NCBI GenBank assembly: GCA_027484055.1
Contig: JAIXQH010000027.1
Span: forward strand, 115,919 to 179,918
Source: Verrucomicrobiaceae bacterium
Lineage (GTDB): Bacteria; Verrucomicrobiota; Verrucomicrobiia; Verrucomicrobiales; Akkermansiaceae
DNA: 64,000 nucleotides
Direction: 5' to 3'
In this document: piece by piece, positions 32,901 through 41,417 of the stretch
Layout: each line of letters opens with the position of its first letter
How positions within the stretch are numbered: the first letter of the stretch is position 1
Notes under the pieces: model-generated
Told to the model about the DNA's origin: nothing
Database searches by the model: none
What the model saw: only the letters and a program-made list of their open reading frames with translations
Made by a program: the position numbers and the translations under genes

Positions 32901-35549
32901 ATGAAATCCGCCATCTGCCTTTTTTCCCTGCTGCTTCTTTCCCAGCTCCACGCTGAACAGGTTGACTTGGTTGCAAAGGGGAGGGAGGCCTTTCAAGTGT
33001 GGAACTGTGCGACCTGCCACGCCATCGATCCTGACGATGTCTCGATCAAGACCGGCCCGAGCCTTTACAACCTTTTCCAGACCACCCCGCGCGACCGTGA
33101 GGTTCTGGTTCCCGCCACTGGCAGTCGGGCCAAGGTTAAGGCAGATAAGGATTATTTCCTCAATTCGGTGAGGAATCCCGCCACCCAGCTGGCCTGCGCG
33201 GAGAAGGGTCCAAGCAAGGGCGAGGCCTATCCGGCGATCATGCCACAGTTCACGGCGGAGGTCATCACGGACGCGAATCTGGAGGCGATCTGGCACTACC
33301 TGCGCAACTCCTCGGAGCAGGGGAAAAACGGCCCGGCGGTCGTCATGGGCGAGGTGAAGGCGGAAGCGGTGACGAAGGATTTCGAAAACCTTTCCGCCGT
33401 TCTGGTCGGTGCGCGTCCGAGGGTCTTCAGAGCGCCACTTGAGCAGGCCAGTGGCCGGGCCATCCACGTCGGTCTGCCGAACGGCATGAACTTCACGTTT
33501 GATCCCCGCAGGCTCTCGCTGCGCACGGTCTGGAGCGGTGGATTTCTCAATCTCAAAAAGGAGCAAACCGGCCGCAGCACGCCGGGATCGGAACACGGCT
33601 TCGGCGCGGCGGATGTTCTCGACGCGACTCCGGCGCTGGTCCCACTGACCGCCGATGGCACCCCGATTGATTTCGAGTTCAAGGAGCCAGACGTCAATGA
33701 CGACGCGAGCGTGATCCGTCATCTGGAAAAAGGCGGCGATTTCCTCAAGGAACTGGCTTCGTGGGACGCGGCCTTCCTCGGCTACGACCTCGCGGAGAAG
33801 GGCGATCCTGTGTTTCATTTCCGCGTCGGGAAAAACATCCTCACGCAAGCGATCTCTTTCACCGACGATGGTTCGCTGGTGATTGAGATTTCCGGCAAGC
33901 TCGCCACCGCTCAGGTCTTCCAGCTTCGCGAAACAGGATGGAGCGATCTGAAAACCACCGGCGGCACCTTTGCGGATGGCCGTTGGACGCTGCCGGTAGG
34001 TGAGGGGAAAACCTATCGTCTTCAGGCGAAGGTCGGTCATAGCCTCGTCGCCCGCAGCCCGCTTTCCGTGGCGGAAAATCTCGCACCTCAGTCGGCCACG
34101 ACCTCGCCAGGCGAAGCGGACCTGCCTGCCGGTTACCGCGTTTTGAACTGGGCTCCGCCGAAGGACACTTTCGGTCGCGATCAGCTTTTCGAGCCGACCG
34201 GCATCGCCGTGGCCAAGGACGGCACCATCGTCGTCGGCACCCGCACCGCTGGAATCTGGCGTTGGAAAAACCAGACCTGGCAGCTCTTCGCGGAGGGCAC
34301 CTACGAGTGCCTCGGATTGGTCATTGAGGACGATCACGGCGACAGCATCGTCATCGCCCAGAAGCCGGAGCTCACCCGCATCCGCGATCGCAATTCCGAC
34401 GGTCGGGCGGATTCTTTTGAGACCGTCTGCGATGATTTCGGATTTCACGGAAATTACCACGAATACACCCACGGCCCGGTGCGCGATGCTGAAGGGAACT
34501 ACTACTTTTCCTTGAACCTCTGCCACAGCAACAACGACCAAGCCTCCTACAAGGCGGGTGGAAAATACATGGGCAGCATGGGCGGTTTCCGCGGCTGGGC
34601 TTTCCGGGTGAGTCCCGCCGGAGTCTGCGAGCCATTTGCCAACGGCCTGCGCAGTCCAGCGGGTCTCGGCATCGATCCGCAGGGACGCCTAGTTTACACT
34701 GAGAACCAAGGGGAATACGTCGGCTCCTCGAAGATCAGTTACCTCGTCAAAGGCGAATTTTACGGCCATCCATCAGGCCTCGTCTCGCTGCCCGGCATGC
34801 AGCCCGGTTCGCCCGAGATCGCCTTTGAAAAATGGCAGGCCAAGACCCATCCCTTCGCCATTTGGTTCCCCCACAACAAGCTTGCCAACTCTCCCGGGAA
34901 TCCGACTTGGGATCTCACGGGTGGGAAATTCGGTCCGTTTAGCGGTCAAATGTTCGTGGGCGATCAGACCCTTTCCACCCTCGTTCACGTGGCTTCGGAG
35001 CGCATCGGGGACGTCGATCAGGGAACGATGGTCATTTTCGCCCGCATGCTAGCTTCTGGGGTGATGCGTCCGTGTTTCCTGCCGGATGGTTCTTTGTTGC
35101 TAGGCCAGACCGGTCGCGGCTGGCAATCAAACGGTGGCAAGGAAGCCTCCCTTCAGCAGATCATCCACGATCCATCCGTCACCGCTGCCGAGATTCTCTC
35201 CATCCAGACGAGAAAGACCGGATTCACCGTAAACTTCACGGCACCTCTGGCCACCTCGGTGACGGCGGAAAGCCTGCTGCCGAAGATCCAAATCGACTCT
35301 TGGACCTACACCGACGCCGTGACCTACGGCTCCGAGGAAAATCAGAAGCGCAAAAGCAGCATTTCCAGCCTCGTGATCAGCAAAGATCGGAAATCCGTGG
35401 CACTTGAGATCCCTGATTTCTCGACGCCGGAGAACATCATTCATCGCATCCACCACCTCCTGATTCTCGATGCCCCAGCTATCTTCGCGCCCGTCGTGGC
35501 ACGGCCAGCGCTTGAGGCCTATCAGACCGTCCACGTAATTCCTAGATGA
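32901..35549 (+). CDS. Secreted cytochrome c / sorbosone dehydrogenase-like beta-propeller protein
   Basis: Exported 882-residue protein; start at 32901, where a signal peptide (ICLFSLLLLSQLHA) begins. Residues 23-140 form a class I cytochrome c domain with the haem motif CATCH (C36, C39, H40) and a likely axial methionine in AIMPQF. A middle region of unassigned beta structure follows. Residues about 415-790 form a propeller with FEPTGIAVAKDGTIVVGT, RDRNSDGRADSFE and NGLRSPAGLGIDPQGRLVYTEN, as in the glucose/sorbosone dehydrogenase and membrane-bound dehydrogenase proteins common in planctomycetes and verrucomicrobia. It probably oxidises a sugar or related compound and passes electrons to the haem. 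It heads an operon with the next two genes. Confidence 0.87.
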   Translation: MKSAICLFSLLLLSQLHAEQVDLVAKGREAFQVWNCATCHAIDPDDVSIKTGPSLYNLFQTTPRDREVLVPATGSRAKVKADKDYFLNSVRNPATQLACAEKGPSKGEAYPAIMPQFTAEVITDANLEAIWHYLRNSSEQGKNGPAVVMGEVKAEAVTKDFENLSAVLVGARPRVFRAPLEQASGRAIHVGLPNGMNFTFDPRRLSLRTVWSGGFLNLKKEQTGRSTPGSEHGFGAADVLDATPALVPLTADGTPIDFEFKEPDVNDDASVIRHLEKGGDFLKELASWDAAFLGYDLAEKGDPVFHFRVGKNILTQAISFTDDGSLVIEISGKLATAQVFQLRETGWSDLKTTGGTFADGRWTLPVGEGKTYRLQAKVGHSLVARSPLSVAENLAPQSATTSPGEADLPAGYRVLNWAPPKDTFGRDQLFEPTGIAVAKDGTIVVGTRTAGIWRWKNQTWQLFAEGTYECLGLVIEDDHGDSIVIAQKPELTRIRDRNSDGRADSFETVCDDFGFHGNYHEYTHGPVRDAEGNYYFSLNLCHSNNDQASYKAGGKYMGSMGGFRGWAFRVSPAGVCEPFANGLRSPAGLGIDPQGRLVYTENQGEYVGSSKISYLVKGEFYGHPSGLVSLPGMQPGSPEIAFEKWQAKTHPFAIWFPHNKLANSPGNPTWDLTGGKFGPFSGQMFVGDQTLSTLVHVASERIGDVDQGTMVIFARMLASGVMRPCFLPDGSLLLGQTGRGWQSNGGKEASLQQIIHDPSVTAAEILSIQTRKTGFTVNFTAPLATSVTAESLLPKIQIDSWTYTDAVTYGSEENQKRKSSISSLVISKDRKSVALEIPDFSTPENIIHRIHHLLILDAPAIFAPVVARPALEAYQTVHVIPR

Positions 35550-35645
35550 CAACCGGGTTTTTCGTTCCTCGTTTTGTGCACGCGTGTTCACCCGGATGAT
35601 GCTTCTTGACCACCCGGACGAAAGCTGATCTTTAGCAGTTACAGA

Positions 35646-36587
35646 ATGAAAATACTAACCATCCTCAACCTACTTGCTCTGGGCTGCCTCGCTTCTGCGG
35701 AGCTCTCTTACACCTTCGTGCCCGATTTCATCAGCCCACCGCCAGGGCAGGAGAAACTTGGCAACAGCCACGGCGAAATCGCCTGTGACAGCGCCGGCAA
35801 TTTCTACGTCAGCGTGCAGGACAACAAAGAAGGCGGACTACTCGTCTACGGGCCCGATGGCAAATTTTTGAAGGTTCTCAAAGTCCCAACTTCGCTGCAC
35901 GGCTTCGTGATTCGCAAGGACGAGGGTAAGGAATACATCTTCGCTGCGGTGCTGAACGAGAATCGCCTCGTCAAGTGCAACCTCGACGGAACCGTGGTGA
36001 TGGAGATTCCGAAGACCTCATTTCCCGAGGATAAGGGCGCTTTGAAACTAACCAACTGCGATGTCGCTAGCAACGGTGACATCTACATCGTCGATGGCTA
36101 TGGCAAGAGCTGGGTCTTCATCTTCGATCGTGCGGGCAAATTCAAAAAAGTGTTCGGCGGCCCGGTGGAACCATGGAACTTCAAAAACACTCACAAGATC
36201 TTCATTGATCATCGTTTCTCGCCCGAGCGCATCGTGGCCTTGGACCGTGGCAACAACCGCATGCTCCACCTCGACCTTGAAGGAAACATCCTCGGCACGA
36301 TCGCGGAGAAGACTCTGCGCAATCCTAGCAGCGCGAGCTTCCACGGCGACCTGATGTGCGTGGCAGAAATCGCGGGCCGCGTCAGCGTGTGGGACAAAGA
36401 GAACAAGATGGTCGCCGAACTCGGTGTGTCTCCGAAACTCACCAACACCCCGAAGATCGAGCCAAAGGACTGGCAGCAGGGCACGGTTACATCCCCGCAC
36501 GGCATCACCTTTGACAACGACGGTAACATTCTCGAAACCGAATGGAACCAGTGGGGCCGGGTGCTGCGCTGGAATGTGAACAAATGA
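35646..36587 (+). CDS. Secreted NHL-type six-bladed beta-propeller protein
   Basis: A 313-residue exported protein with a signal peptide (ILTILNLLALGCLASA). Repeated blades carry the NHL pattern: HGEIACDSAGNFYVS, CDVASNGDIYIVDGYG, DRGNNRMLHLDLEGNILGT and SPHGITFDNDGNILETEWN. This fold often binds sugars, peptides or metals, or hydrolyses lactones. It follows the cytochrome/dehydrogenase-like gene by 96 bases and overlaps the next gene by four bases (ATGA), so it probably acts in the same periplasmic oxidation pathway, for example as a lactonase or binding partner. That role is inference. Confidence 0.85.
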   Translation: MKILTILNLLALGCLASAELSYTFVPDFISPPPGQEKLGNSHGEIACDSAGNFYVSVQDNKEGGLLVYGPDGKFLKVLKVPTSLHGFVIRKDEGKEYIFAAVLNENRLVKCNLDGTVVMEIPKTSFPEDKGALKLTNCDVASNGDIYIVDGYGKSWVFIFDRAGKFKKVFGGPVEPWNFKNTHKIFIDHRFSPERIVALDRGNNRMLHLDLEGNILGTIAEKTLRNPSSASFHGDLMCVAEIAGRVSVWDKENKMVAELGVSPKLTNTPKIEPKDWQQGTVTSPHGITFDNDGNILETEWNQWGRVLRWNVNK

Positions 36588-37237
36588 TGCGCCGCCCGCG
36601 CTTCATCATCCGACTGATCGCAGGGGGAGCAGCGTTGCTCCCCTTGCTTGCGCTTGGACACGGCACGGAGTTTCTCGACGCGCGCTTCGAACTGCGAGAC
36701 GGAGTATTACGCCTACGAATCGTTGCGGACTACGCGGGAAATCCCATGATCTCCGACGAGGCCGAGGCGCGGAAGGTCGTGACGGACGCCTTGCGAATCG
36801 AAGTGGGCACGTCCAAAATACAGCACCGTCTGGATGAACTCGCACCGCTACAAATCGTCGAGCGCGGCACGCGTGATGCCCAGTCACCCATGCCTCGAAC
36901 GGAGGCGGATGATCCCAAGCAACCGCATCAATTGCTAAGTGCCTACTGGCGCTGGCCCGCGCCGGATGGCGAAGTGAGATTCTTTGTCCCTGAAACCAGC
37001 CAGCAATCGGTGCTATTCTGGCTGCGCGAGCCAAACGTCTCGCCCCCCCGCTGGTCTCTCATGGTCCCGGGCGACCGGACGCCCGTGATTGTCGTGAAAC
37101 GTCCGCAGCGCTCGCAAATCTGGCTTTGGGGCGCGGTCATCATCGGCGTGCTGTTCGCGGTCGTCGTGGCAATCCGACTCCTACTCCGTCGCACGCCGTG
37201 CTCACACCACACGGATGTGGAAGAAGTGGATGTTTGA
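36584..37237 (+). CDS. Secreted protein with C-terminal membrane anchor, unknown function
   Basis: A 217-residue protein beginning in the ATGA overlap with the NHL gene. It has an N-terminal signal peptide (LIAGGAALLPLLALG), an exported beta-rich domain (HGTEFLDARFELRDGVLRLR near residue 26) and a single C-terminal membrane helix (IWLWGAVIIGVLFAVVVAI) followed by a short cytoplasmic tail with a CSHH motif. Such a topology is common for anchoring partners of periplasmic enzymes. The strict overlap with the propeller gene ties it to the oxidation operon. No family recognised. Confidence 0.75.
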   Translation: MMRRPRFIIRLIAGGAALLPLLALGHGTEFLDARFELRDGVLRLRIVADYAGNPMISDEAEARKVVTDALRIEVGTSKIQHRLDELAPLQIVERGTRDAQSPMPRTEADDPKQPHQLLSAYWRWPAPDGEVRFFVPETSQQSVLFWLREPNVSPPRWSLMVPGDRTPVIVVKRPQRSQIWLWGAVIIGVLFAVVVAIRLLLRRTPCSHHTDVEEVDV

Positions 37238-37265
37238 TCGCGAGGTGGGAATGCAGCAGCAGCTC

Positions 37266-37751
37266 TCAATAATTTGAGAGACCTAGACTGCGATACATCT
37301 CGATGAACTCTGGGCGATTCATATCTTGCTTGGAGTTGCTGCTGAAAAGAATCGTATCGAAGAACCTGTCCTCCTCGAAAATAAGATAGCGAGTGAACTT
37401 CGCCGTTTGCGAAGTTTCGGGGAGAGGCCGACAACGGATATCCGCAACGTTTAAACCAGCGATCTTGAGGTATCGGATGCTGTCGATCTCGTGTGCTGAT
37501 TTGACATCAGACACCATGCTACTCAGCGACTGGGTTGGCTGGCGATTGATGCGGGTAACTTGCTGAACGAACGATTTTTTATCCGGGGAAAGCCAAATAG
37601 AGCTTACGACTCTTCCACCTTTCGTAAAAGCCCCTTCTTTCCACTCAGGCGGCTTCGAACCAAGATTGTGGATCGATAGACTTGGAGATGAAACACATGA
37701 TGAAAGGCATGTTATTCCTAAGAGGAGAATTGCAGAAAAGCGGATTTTCAT
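37266..37751 (-). CDS. Lipoprotein of unknown function
   Basis: I start at 37751 (161 residues), where a lipoprotein signal begins (ILLLGITCLSSC, lipidated cysteine near residue 19); the longer frame overlaps rimO. The mature protein is soluble with strands such as GRVVSSIWLSPDKKS and TRYLIFEEDRFFDTILF. A short inverted repeat CTCTCAA...TTGAGAG (37263-37280) overlaps the stop and lies between this gene and the convergent operon, possibly helping termination. It begins 29 bases after rimO and may be co-transcribed with it. Confidence 0.68.
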   Translation of the reverse strand: MKIRFSAILLLGITCLSSCVSSPSLSIHNLGSKPPEWKEGAFTKGGRVVSSIWLSPDKKSFVQQVTRINRQPTQSLSSMVSDVKSAHEIDSIRYLKIAGLNVADIRCRPLPETSQTAKFTRYLIFEEDRFFDTILFSSNSKQDMNRPEFIEMYRSLGLSNY

Positions 37752-37779
37752 ATCACTGAGGGGTTGAGATCGGAAAAGC

Positions 37780-39183
37780 TCACCGCGCAGCCACCAGATC
37801 ATACCCACGCCAGTCGCCGATGGTGATGTCGGTGAACTCGCCGACGGGGATGCTTTCATCCACCATCACCGAGCCGTCGATTTCTGGCGCATCCCACTGA
37901 GTGCGGGCGATGCCGGGTTGCTCGACGAGAACGCGGAGGGCCTTGCCGACTTGAGCTTGGTTGGTCTCGCCTGCGATTTTCTGGAGCTCTGCCATGGCGC
38001 GGGACCAGCGGCTTTTGCGAGTGGCGTGGTGGAGGTGGCCGTCCAGCTTGTGGGCGCGGGTGCCTTCTTCTTTGGAGTATTGGAAAACTCCGGCGCGCTC
38101 GAAGCGGAACTCGCGGATGAATTCGAGTAGCTCTTGGAAATCTTCCTCTGTCTCTCCGGGGAAGCCGACGATGAAGGTGGTGCGGATGCCGAGGCCGGGG
38201 ATGCCTGCTCTCATACGGCGGAGAAGATCGCGGATGTAGTCACCGCTGGTCACCCGCTTCATGGCGGTGAGCATGCGGTCGGAAATGTGCTGGAGTGGGA
38301 TGTCCACGTATTTCGCGACCTTGTCACACTCGGCGATGGTGGTGATGAGCTCGTCCGACCAATGGGCGGGGTGGGTGTAGAGCAGGCGGACCCAGAAATC
38401 ACCTTCGATTTTGTTAATTTCCCGGAGCAGGGTTGAAAGCGATTCGCCACGGCTGGAATCGACCGGGGAGCTGGGGGTGGGGCGCTTGCCTTCCCACTGG
38501 TCCATGCCGAAGTAGGTGGTGTCTTGGGAAATGAGGTTGATTTCCTTCACCCCGGAAGCGACGAGCGCTTGGACTTCCCGGACGACAGAGTCTTGGGTGC
38601 GCGAGCGGTGTTTGCCGCGGATGGTCGGGATGATGCAGAAGGTGCAGGTGTGATTGCAGCCCTCGGCGATTTTCACGTAGGCGAAATGGTCCGGCGTGAG
38701 GCGGATGCGCGGGGTGGAGTAGTCCGGGACGTATTGCGGCTTGAGGGTCACGAAATCGCGCGGGTCTTCGGTGGCGGCTGGGCCTTCGGTTTTCTGGACT
38801 TCTGAGTCGTTTTTCTTGCCGAGTAGGTTCTCGATGATCGGGGCGACCTTGGTGATCTGGTCGAGGCCGATGAAGGCGTCCACTTCCGGCATGATGCCGG
38901 GGAGGTCTTTGGCAAAACGTTGGGAAAGGCAGCCCGCGACGATGATTTTCTGGCGCTCGCGGTCGGGGTCTTCCGAACGATCTTTCACCGCGCCGAAGAT
39001 GGCGTCGATGGATTCCTGCTTGGCCATGTCAATGAAGGAGCAGGTGTTGATGATGAGGACATCCGCGAGTTCCGGGTCTGGGGTGAGCGACATTCCGGCT
39101 TGGGCGAGGTGGCCGATCATGACTTCCGAGTCGATGAGGTTTTTGGCGCAGCCGAGTGAGATGAGACCGACGGTGGTGGACAT
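37780..39183 (-). CDS. rimO: Ribosomal protein S12 methylthiotransferase RimO
   Basis: Radical-SAM enzyme that adds a methylthio group to an aspartate of ribosomal protein S12. All parts are present in 467 residues: an N-terminal methylthiotransferase domain with cluster cysteines C12, C48 and C85; the radical SAM motif EGCNHTCTFC (C176, C180, C183); and a C-terminal TRAM domain. The spelling LISLGCAKNLIDSE at the start separates RimO from MiaB. An insertion of about 20 charged residues (near 120-140, KKNDSEVQKTEGPAATEDPR) between the first two domains looks like a lineage-specific linker. Confidence 0.96.
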   Translation of the reverse strand: MSTTVGLISLGCAKNLIDSEVMIGHLAQAGMSLTPDPELADVLIINTCSFIDMAKQESIDAIFGAVKDRSEDPDRERQKIIVAGCLSQRFAKDLPGIMPEVDAFIGLDQITKVAPIIENLLGKKNDSEVQKTEGPAATEDPRDFVTLKPQYVPDYSTPRIRLTPDHFAYVKIAEGCNHTCTFCIIPTIRGKHRSRTQDSVVREVQALVASGVKEINLISQDTTYFGMDQWEGKRPTPSSPVDSSRGESLSTLLREINKIEGDFWVRLLYTHPAHWSDELITTIAECDKVAKYVDIPLQHISDRMLTAMKRVTSGDYIRDLLRRMRAGIPGLGIRTTFIVGFPGETEEDFQELLEFIREFRFERAGVFQYSKEEGTRAHKLDGHLHHATRKSRWSRAMAELQKIAGETNQAQVGKALRVLVEQPGIARTQWDAPEIDGSVMVDESIPVGEFTDITIGDWRGYDLVAAR

Positions 39184-39203
39184 GTTTTTTGGAGAGTTAG
39201 ACG

Positions 39204-39270
39204 TTATTTGTTAAAAGTTATATGGGATGCGGCTATAGAAACAAATAACCCCTAACTAATAACTTTTAAC
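39204..39270. repeat. Overlapping inverted repeats in the gap before rimO
   Basis: Two exact inverted pairs share this 93-base gap: GTTAAAAGTTAT (39210-39221) with ATAACTTTTAAC (39259-39270), and TTATTTGTT (39204-39212) with AACAAATAA (39240-39248). They compete for overlapping bases, so two alternative folds are possible, as in an attenuator. The gap is clearly richer in A+T than its surroundings. Confidence 0.6.
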
Positions 39271-39276
39271 ACCATT

Positions 39277-39939
39277 TCAATACTGTGGCGGCAGGATGAG
39301 CTCGTCGCCAGGCTGGGGGCTGGCTTCGCCGAAACCGGGGAGCGGGCTGGCGATGGCTCCTTCTGAGGAGATTTCGGTGACTTTAAGTTGGCCGAGGATG
39401 CCCGTTTTCCGACGGATGGCGAGGATGGTGCCAGACTGGACTTGCTCGGGCATGAGGATGTCGAAGGTGATGAAGCCGCCAAATTGCGGATCGAGCACGT
39501 ATTCTTTCACGCGTCCGATGAGGAGGGATTGGGAAATGAGACGGGCGCGGCGGAGCTCGCCGTCTTTGCTTTCGAGGTTCCGCTTGGCAAGTTCGACTTC
39601 TTCTTCGTCGTTGGCTTTTTTATCGAGGGCTTCGTCGCGCTTTTGGCGTTCGATTTCTTCAAGTGCGCGGCGGTTTTGCTCGGCTTGGAGTTTCACGGCT
39701 TCGAGCTCGCTCATGGCCGGGCTGGGAGTCTCTGCAGCGGAGTTTCTGAGTTGTTGTAAATCCCGCTGGAGCTTGAGGTTGTCCTGCTCATTGCGGAGTT
39801 CTTTGATCTGTTTTTCGAGGCGGGCGAGTTCGTCAGGAGACGTGTTTTTGACCCCGTTGTTCATGCCTTGCCATGATACCGCAAGCGCACCGAGCAGTAG
39901 CGCTACGGTCGCGCCAAGAAGCAATTTCATCGTGTCCAT
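39277..39939 (-). CDS. Coiled-coil envelope protein of unknown function
   Basis: I start at 39939 (220 residues; an ATG three codons later is equally possible). A signal anchor (LLLGATVALLLGALAVS) is followed by a long coiled coil (residues about 35-130, ELARLEKQIKELRNEQDNLK and AEQNRRALEEIERQKRDEA) and a C-terminal beta domain with FITFDILMPEQVQSG, ILGQLKVTEIS and PQPGDELILP. The last part resembles small SH3-like or flagellar-P-ring-like beta modules. It lies ten bases after the helical-repeat gene, so both are probably in one transcript. It may be a structural envelope component. Confidence 0.72.
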   Translation of the reverse strand: MDTMKLLLGATVALLLGALAVSWQGMNNGVKNTSPDELARLEKQIKELRNEQDNLKLQRDLQQLRNSAAETPSPAMSELEAVKLQAEQNRRALEEIERQKRDEALDKKANDEEEVELAKRNLESKDGELRRARLISQSLLIGRVKEYVLDPQFGGFITFDILMPEQVQSGTILAIRRKTGILGQLKVTEISSEGAIASPLPGFGEASPQPGDELILPPQY

Positions 39940-39984
39940 GGGCGGGACGTTGGCGGTAGGTTCGGCGGATGTCAACGCAGGGAC

Positions 39985-41247
39985 TCAATGCTTCTTCGGA
40001 GGATTTTTTGCAAGATAGTCCGTCACAGCGGGGGGAAGTGGATTTGACTGGATCCACGCCTGGGCGCTGGTGGCGTCTTCTTGCATCCATGATTCAAGAG
40101 CGCGGCGATACATTTTATCCCGGGCCTCTGGCTCAGTGATCCGGGCGATTTGCGAGGCGGCGAGCTGCGGATTCTTGTCGAAGGAGTGCCAGATGTAGCG
40201 CTGCACGACTCGGTCATCGATGTCGGCTGGGTTCTGATTCATCAAGGCCAGTCCTTCTTCAGGGCTTTTGACCGTCACGCTGCCGATGAGTCCACTGAGG
40301 GCGAGGCTGCGGTTACTCCCGGGCGGAAGCGCTTGAAAGGAACTGACGGCTGCCGAGAGGTTTTGCTTGCCCCAGACGCTGTAAACATTGTCGAGACGGC
40401 GGTTGGTCGCTTCGCTCGGGTGCTCGATGAGGAATGAAGCGGTGGCGGCGGGGTCGAGTGCGGCGAGGCTCTCGGCAGCACGGAGCATGGCGCCATTTCG
40501 CAAGGAATCATCCTGGATTCCCGCGATCCATGCACGGGCAGCTTCAGCACCTTGGCGGAGGATGTGGGGCAGCATGAAGTCGAGCCCCTCGGCGCGCTGG
40601 GTGCTCATGGGCATGCTGGTGAGTAGTTCGTAGGCGCGGGTGGCATCCGTCTCAGCGAGCGCGCGGATGATGCCGGGTAAATAGGGATTTGCCCCTTCGC
40701 CCGTGAATTGGGTAGTAGCCCACTGGATGGCGGCTTCTGGGTCATGGCTCGCCCAAGTTGTGAGAATAGTGTTGGTGGCGAAGCCGCCCTGGGTGTTTTC
40801 CTTCGCGTAGGTAAGTGCGGCAGTGGGGTCCACTTGTGCCCATGCGCCGAGCAGTAATGAATACTCGCCCAGACGCTCGTCGGTCATTCCGAGGCTCCGG
40901 AAATGGGCGATGGTTTCTTCAAACTCGCTGGGTGCGAGTTGATCGATGAAGGAGAGCAAGGCGCGGTTCCGGTCCAATGGGCTTTCACCATTGATGATGG
41001 CTTCAAGCCGAGTGAGACGGGTTTTGGCGGCTGTTTCGCTGGAAATCGAGGGTTTGGAGCTCCGGGAAAGGGGTTTTGTTTCCGAGAGTGTCGCAAGATC
41101 TCTGCCGGGAGAGCGGGTGTTGCGAACGTCGGCGGTTTTTACCAAGTCCGCAGCGTCCGGCCCAGGATTTGAAATCCGCCCCATCATGAATCCTCCAACT
41201 CCAATGAGGGCGAGAGCGGCTAAAGCGGTGGTGGGTGTCAAATTCAT
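39985..41247 (-). CDS. Membrane-anchored helical-repeat protein, paralogue of the one at 4561
   Basis: A 420-residue protein with an N-terminal hydrophobic segment (TALAALALIGVGGFMMG) that should act as signal anchor. From about residue 70 on it consists of helix-turn-helix repeats of 35-40 residues with the recurring theme W-x-x-x-D-P-x-A-A-x-x-(W/Y/F), seen in WAQVDPTAALTYAKE, WASHDPEAAIQWA and ALDPAATASFLIE. This is the HEAT/TPR-like plan also present in the protein at 4561-5757. It probably acts as a protein-binding scaffold on the outer face of the membrane. No enzymatic motif. Confidence 0.75.
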   Translation of the reverse strand: MNLTPTTALAALALIGVGGFMMGRISNPGPDAADLVKTADVRNTRSPGRDLATLSETKPLSRSSKPSISSETAAKTRLTRLEAIINGESPLDRNRALLSFIDQLAPSEFEETIAHFRSLGMTDERLGEYSLLLGAWAQVDPTAALTYAKENTQGGFATNTILTTWASHDPEAAIQWATTQFTGEGANPYLPGIIRALAETDATRAYELLTSMPMSTQRAEGLDFMLPHILRQGAEAARAWIAGIQDDSLRNGAMLRAAESLAALDPAATASFLIEHPSEATNRRLDNVYSVWGKQNLSAAVSSFQALPPGSNRSLALSGLIGSVTVKSPEEGLALMNQNPADIDDRVVQRYIWHSFDKNPQLAASQIARITEPEARDKMYRRALESWMQEDATSAQAWIQSNPLPPAVTDYLAKNPPKKH

Positions 41248-41417
41248 GGTTTTTTTGGGGTGGCTTCGCAGGTTATCTTTCTCAGCGTCGCTTAGCTACG
41301 CATTTTGCCCACCTGATTTCGTGTTTTTTGTAGGATTTGCAGAAAAATTGACGTTTTTCACCCAGATCCTTGCCATCCGCTAACGTTTCTAATAGTTCCT
41401 GCGAACACAGACAACCC

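Noticed and set aside
32802..34541. 579-codon open frame antisense to the cytochrome/propeller gene
   Set aside because: The plus strand has a signal peptide, CxxCH and propeller motifs; the antisense product is arginine-rich and shows no family pattern.
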